6,717 bases of DNA from an uncultured Collinsella sp. (GTDB taxonomy: Bacteria > Actinomycetota > Coriobacteriia > Coriobacteriales > Coriobacteriaceae). Positions 1-6,717 of this stretch are shown piece by piece (position 1 is the first letter of the stretch; every line of letters begins with the position of its first letter). Under the pieces are notes generated by a model that worked only from the letters and a program-made list of their open reading frames with translations, was not told the origin of the DNA and did no database searches. The stretch covers positions 1 through 6,717 of the forward strand of contig CALLFD010000172.1 in the NCBI GenBank assembly GCA_937997605.1, given 5' to 3'. Position numbers and translations under genes: made by a program.

Positions 1-54
1 TTTTCTGTCGAAAAACTTTGCTACTCCAAAAACTCAATCGCGTCAAGGCTTTTC

Positions 55-82
55 TTGCCCAACGGTCGGTACCTGATAAACT
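55..82 (+). promoter_or_regulatory. candidate extended -10 promoter for rpoBC
   Basis: A -35-like TTGCCC (55-60) is followed after 16 bases by TAAACT (77-82, 4 of 6 matches to TATAAT). The triplet TGA (74-76) directly before it makes an extended -10 element. Transcription would start near 89-90, giving a leader of about 65 bases. The stretch is more AT-rich than the genes. rpoBC is often also transcribed from the upstream rplKAJL genes, which are not visible here, so this may be an additional rather than the only promoter. The call rests on motif matching alone. Confidence 0.42.
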
Positions 83-99
83 ATTAGGTTGCGATAACT

Positions 100-118
100 G
101 GCGAAGCTATGCCTCGCC
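100..118 (+). other. imperfect hairpin in the rpoB leader
   Basis: GGCGA (100-104) pairs with TCGCC (114-118). After an A-C mismatch (105/113), GC (106-107) pairs with GC (111-112), closing a three-base loop TAT. No T-run follows, so it is not an intrinsic terminator. It lies between the candidate transcription start and the Shine-Dalgarno, about 22 bases upstream of the latter, so it would sit close to the 5' end of the mRNA. It could protect the transcript end or be a regulatory leader structure; no function can be read from sequence alone. Confidence 0.4.
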
Positions 119-140
119 AACCCACCGAGCATTTCCGTGA

Positions 141-146
141 AGGAGG
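141..146 (+). promoter_or_regulatory. ribosome binding site of rpoB
   Basis: AGGAGG is a full Shine-Dalgarno core, nine bases before GTG at 156. In this frame a stop lies at 138-140, so the start must be downstream of it. GTG 156 gives the expected RpoB N-terminus; the adjacent CTG at 153 is a less likely start. Confidence 0.9.
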
Positions 147-155
147 AAAAACCTG

Positions 156-3647
<3,492 letters not shown>

Positions 3648-3653
3648 TTGACT

Positions 3654-6717
<3,064 letters not shown>

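Noticed and set aside
1..4. T-run at the window start as the tail of a terminator of the upstream gene
   Set aside because: Any stem would lie outside the window, so it cannot be supported.
3..140. Open + strand frame through the leader ending at TGA 138-140
   Set aside because: No ATG start in the window and no resemblance to ribosomal protein L7/L12 or another expected upstream gene; treated as noncoding leader.
3648..3653. TTG at 3648 as start of rpoC, or TTGACT as a -35 box
   Set aside because: The TTG is only three bases from the Shine-Dalgarno, too close, while GTG 3654 has the normal spacing. For a promoter, no -10 at suitable distance is seen and the site is inside a coupled operon junction.

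Overview
The window holds the start of the rpoBC transcription operon of a GC-rich bacterium. It contains a short AT-richer leader (1-155), a complete rpoB (156-3647, 1163 codons, RNA polymerase beta) and, after six bases, the first 1021 codons of rpoC (3654 to the window end, RNA polymerase beta prime). rpoC is cut by the window edge inside its trigger loop, with no sign of a biological truncation. Both genes are on the + strand and in the same reading frame phase, with no frameshift or internal stop. There are no RNA genes, mobile elements, CRISPR arrays or phage genes.

The organism is most likely a deep-branching actinobacterium, best guess class Coriobacteriia (Collinsella/Olsenella-like). 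RpoB has actinobacterial features (DARDTKLGPEEITR, MPWEGxNYED, an LLECHLGW motif near the C-terminal part) mixed with Firmicutes-like ones (NPLGVPSRMN). RpoC carries a coiled-coil-like insertion in the N-terminal clamp at the place where actinobacterial beta prime has one. Codon third positions are overwhelmingly G/C, and TTA, CTA and TCA together occur once in about 2184 codons. Taxonomy is inference from remembered family sequences, not from a search.

The leader holds a candidate extended -10 promoter, a small hairpin and a strong Shine-Dalgarno. rpoC translation is probably coupled to rpoB, because its Shine-Dalgarno is formed by the last two sense codons of rpoB.

There is no new multigene system here. 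The interesting material is at residue level, in two of the most conserved proteins in bacteria. (1) Fork loop 2 of beta, right after the rifampicin region, has a divergent 16-residue segment where about 8 residues are usual. (2) The beta prime bridge helix differs from the usual sequence at five positions. (3) The trigger-loop Phe before the catalytic His is Ile. (4) The residue after DFDGDQM is Ser instead of Ala. (5) The beta prime position described as the fidaxomicin sensitiser (Lys/Arg in sensitive bacteria) is Ser. Together these suggest a lineage-specific remodelling of the active centre and of several antibiotic pockets.
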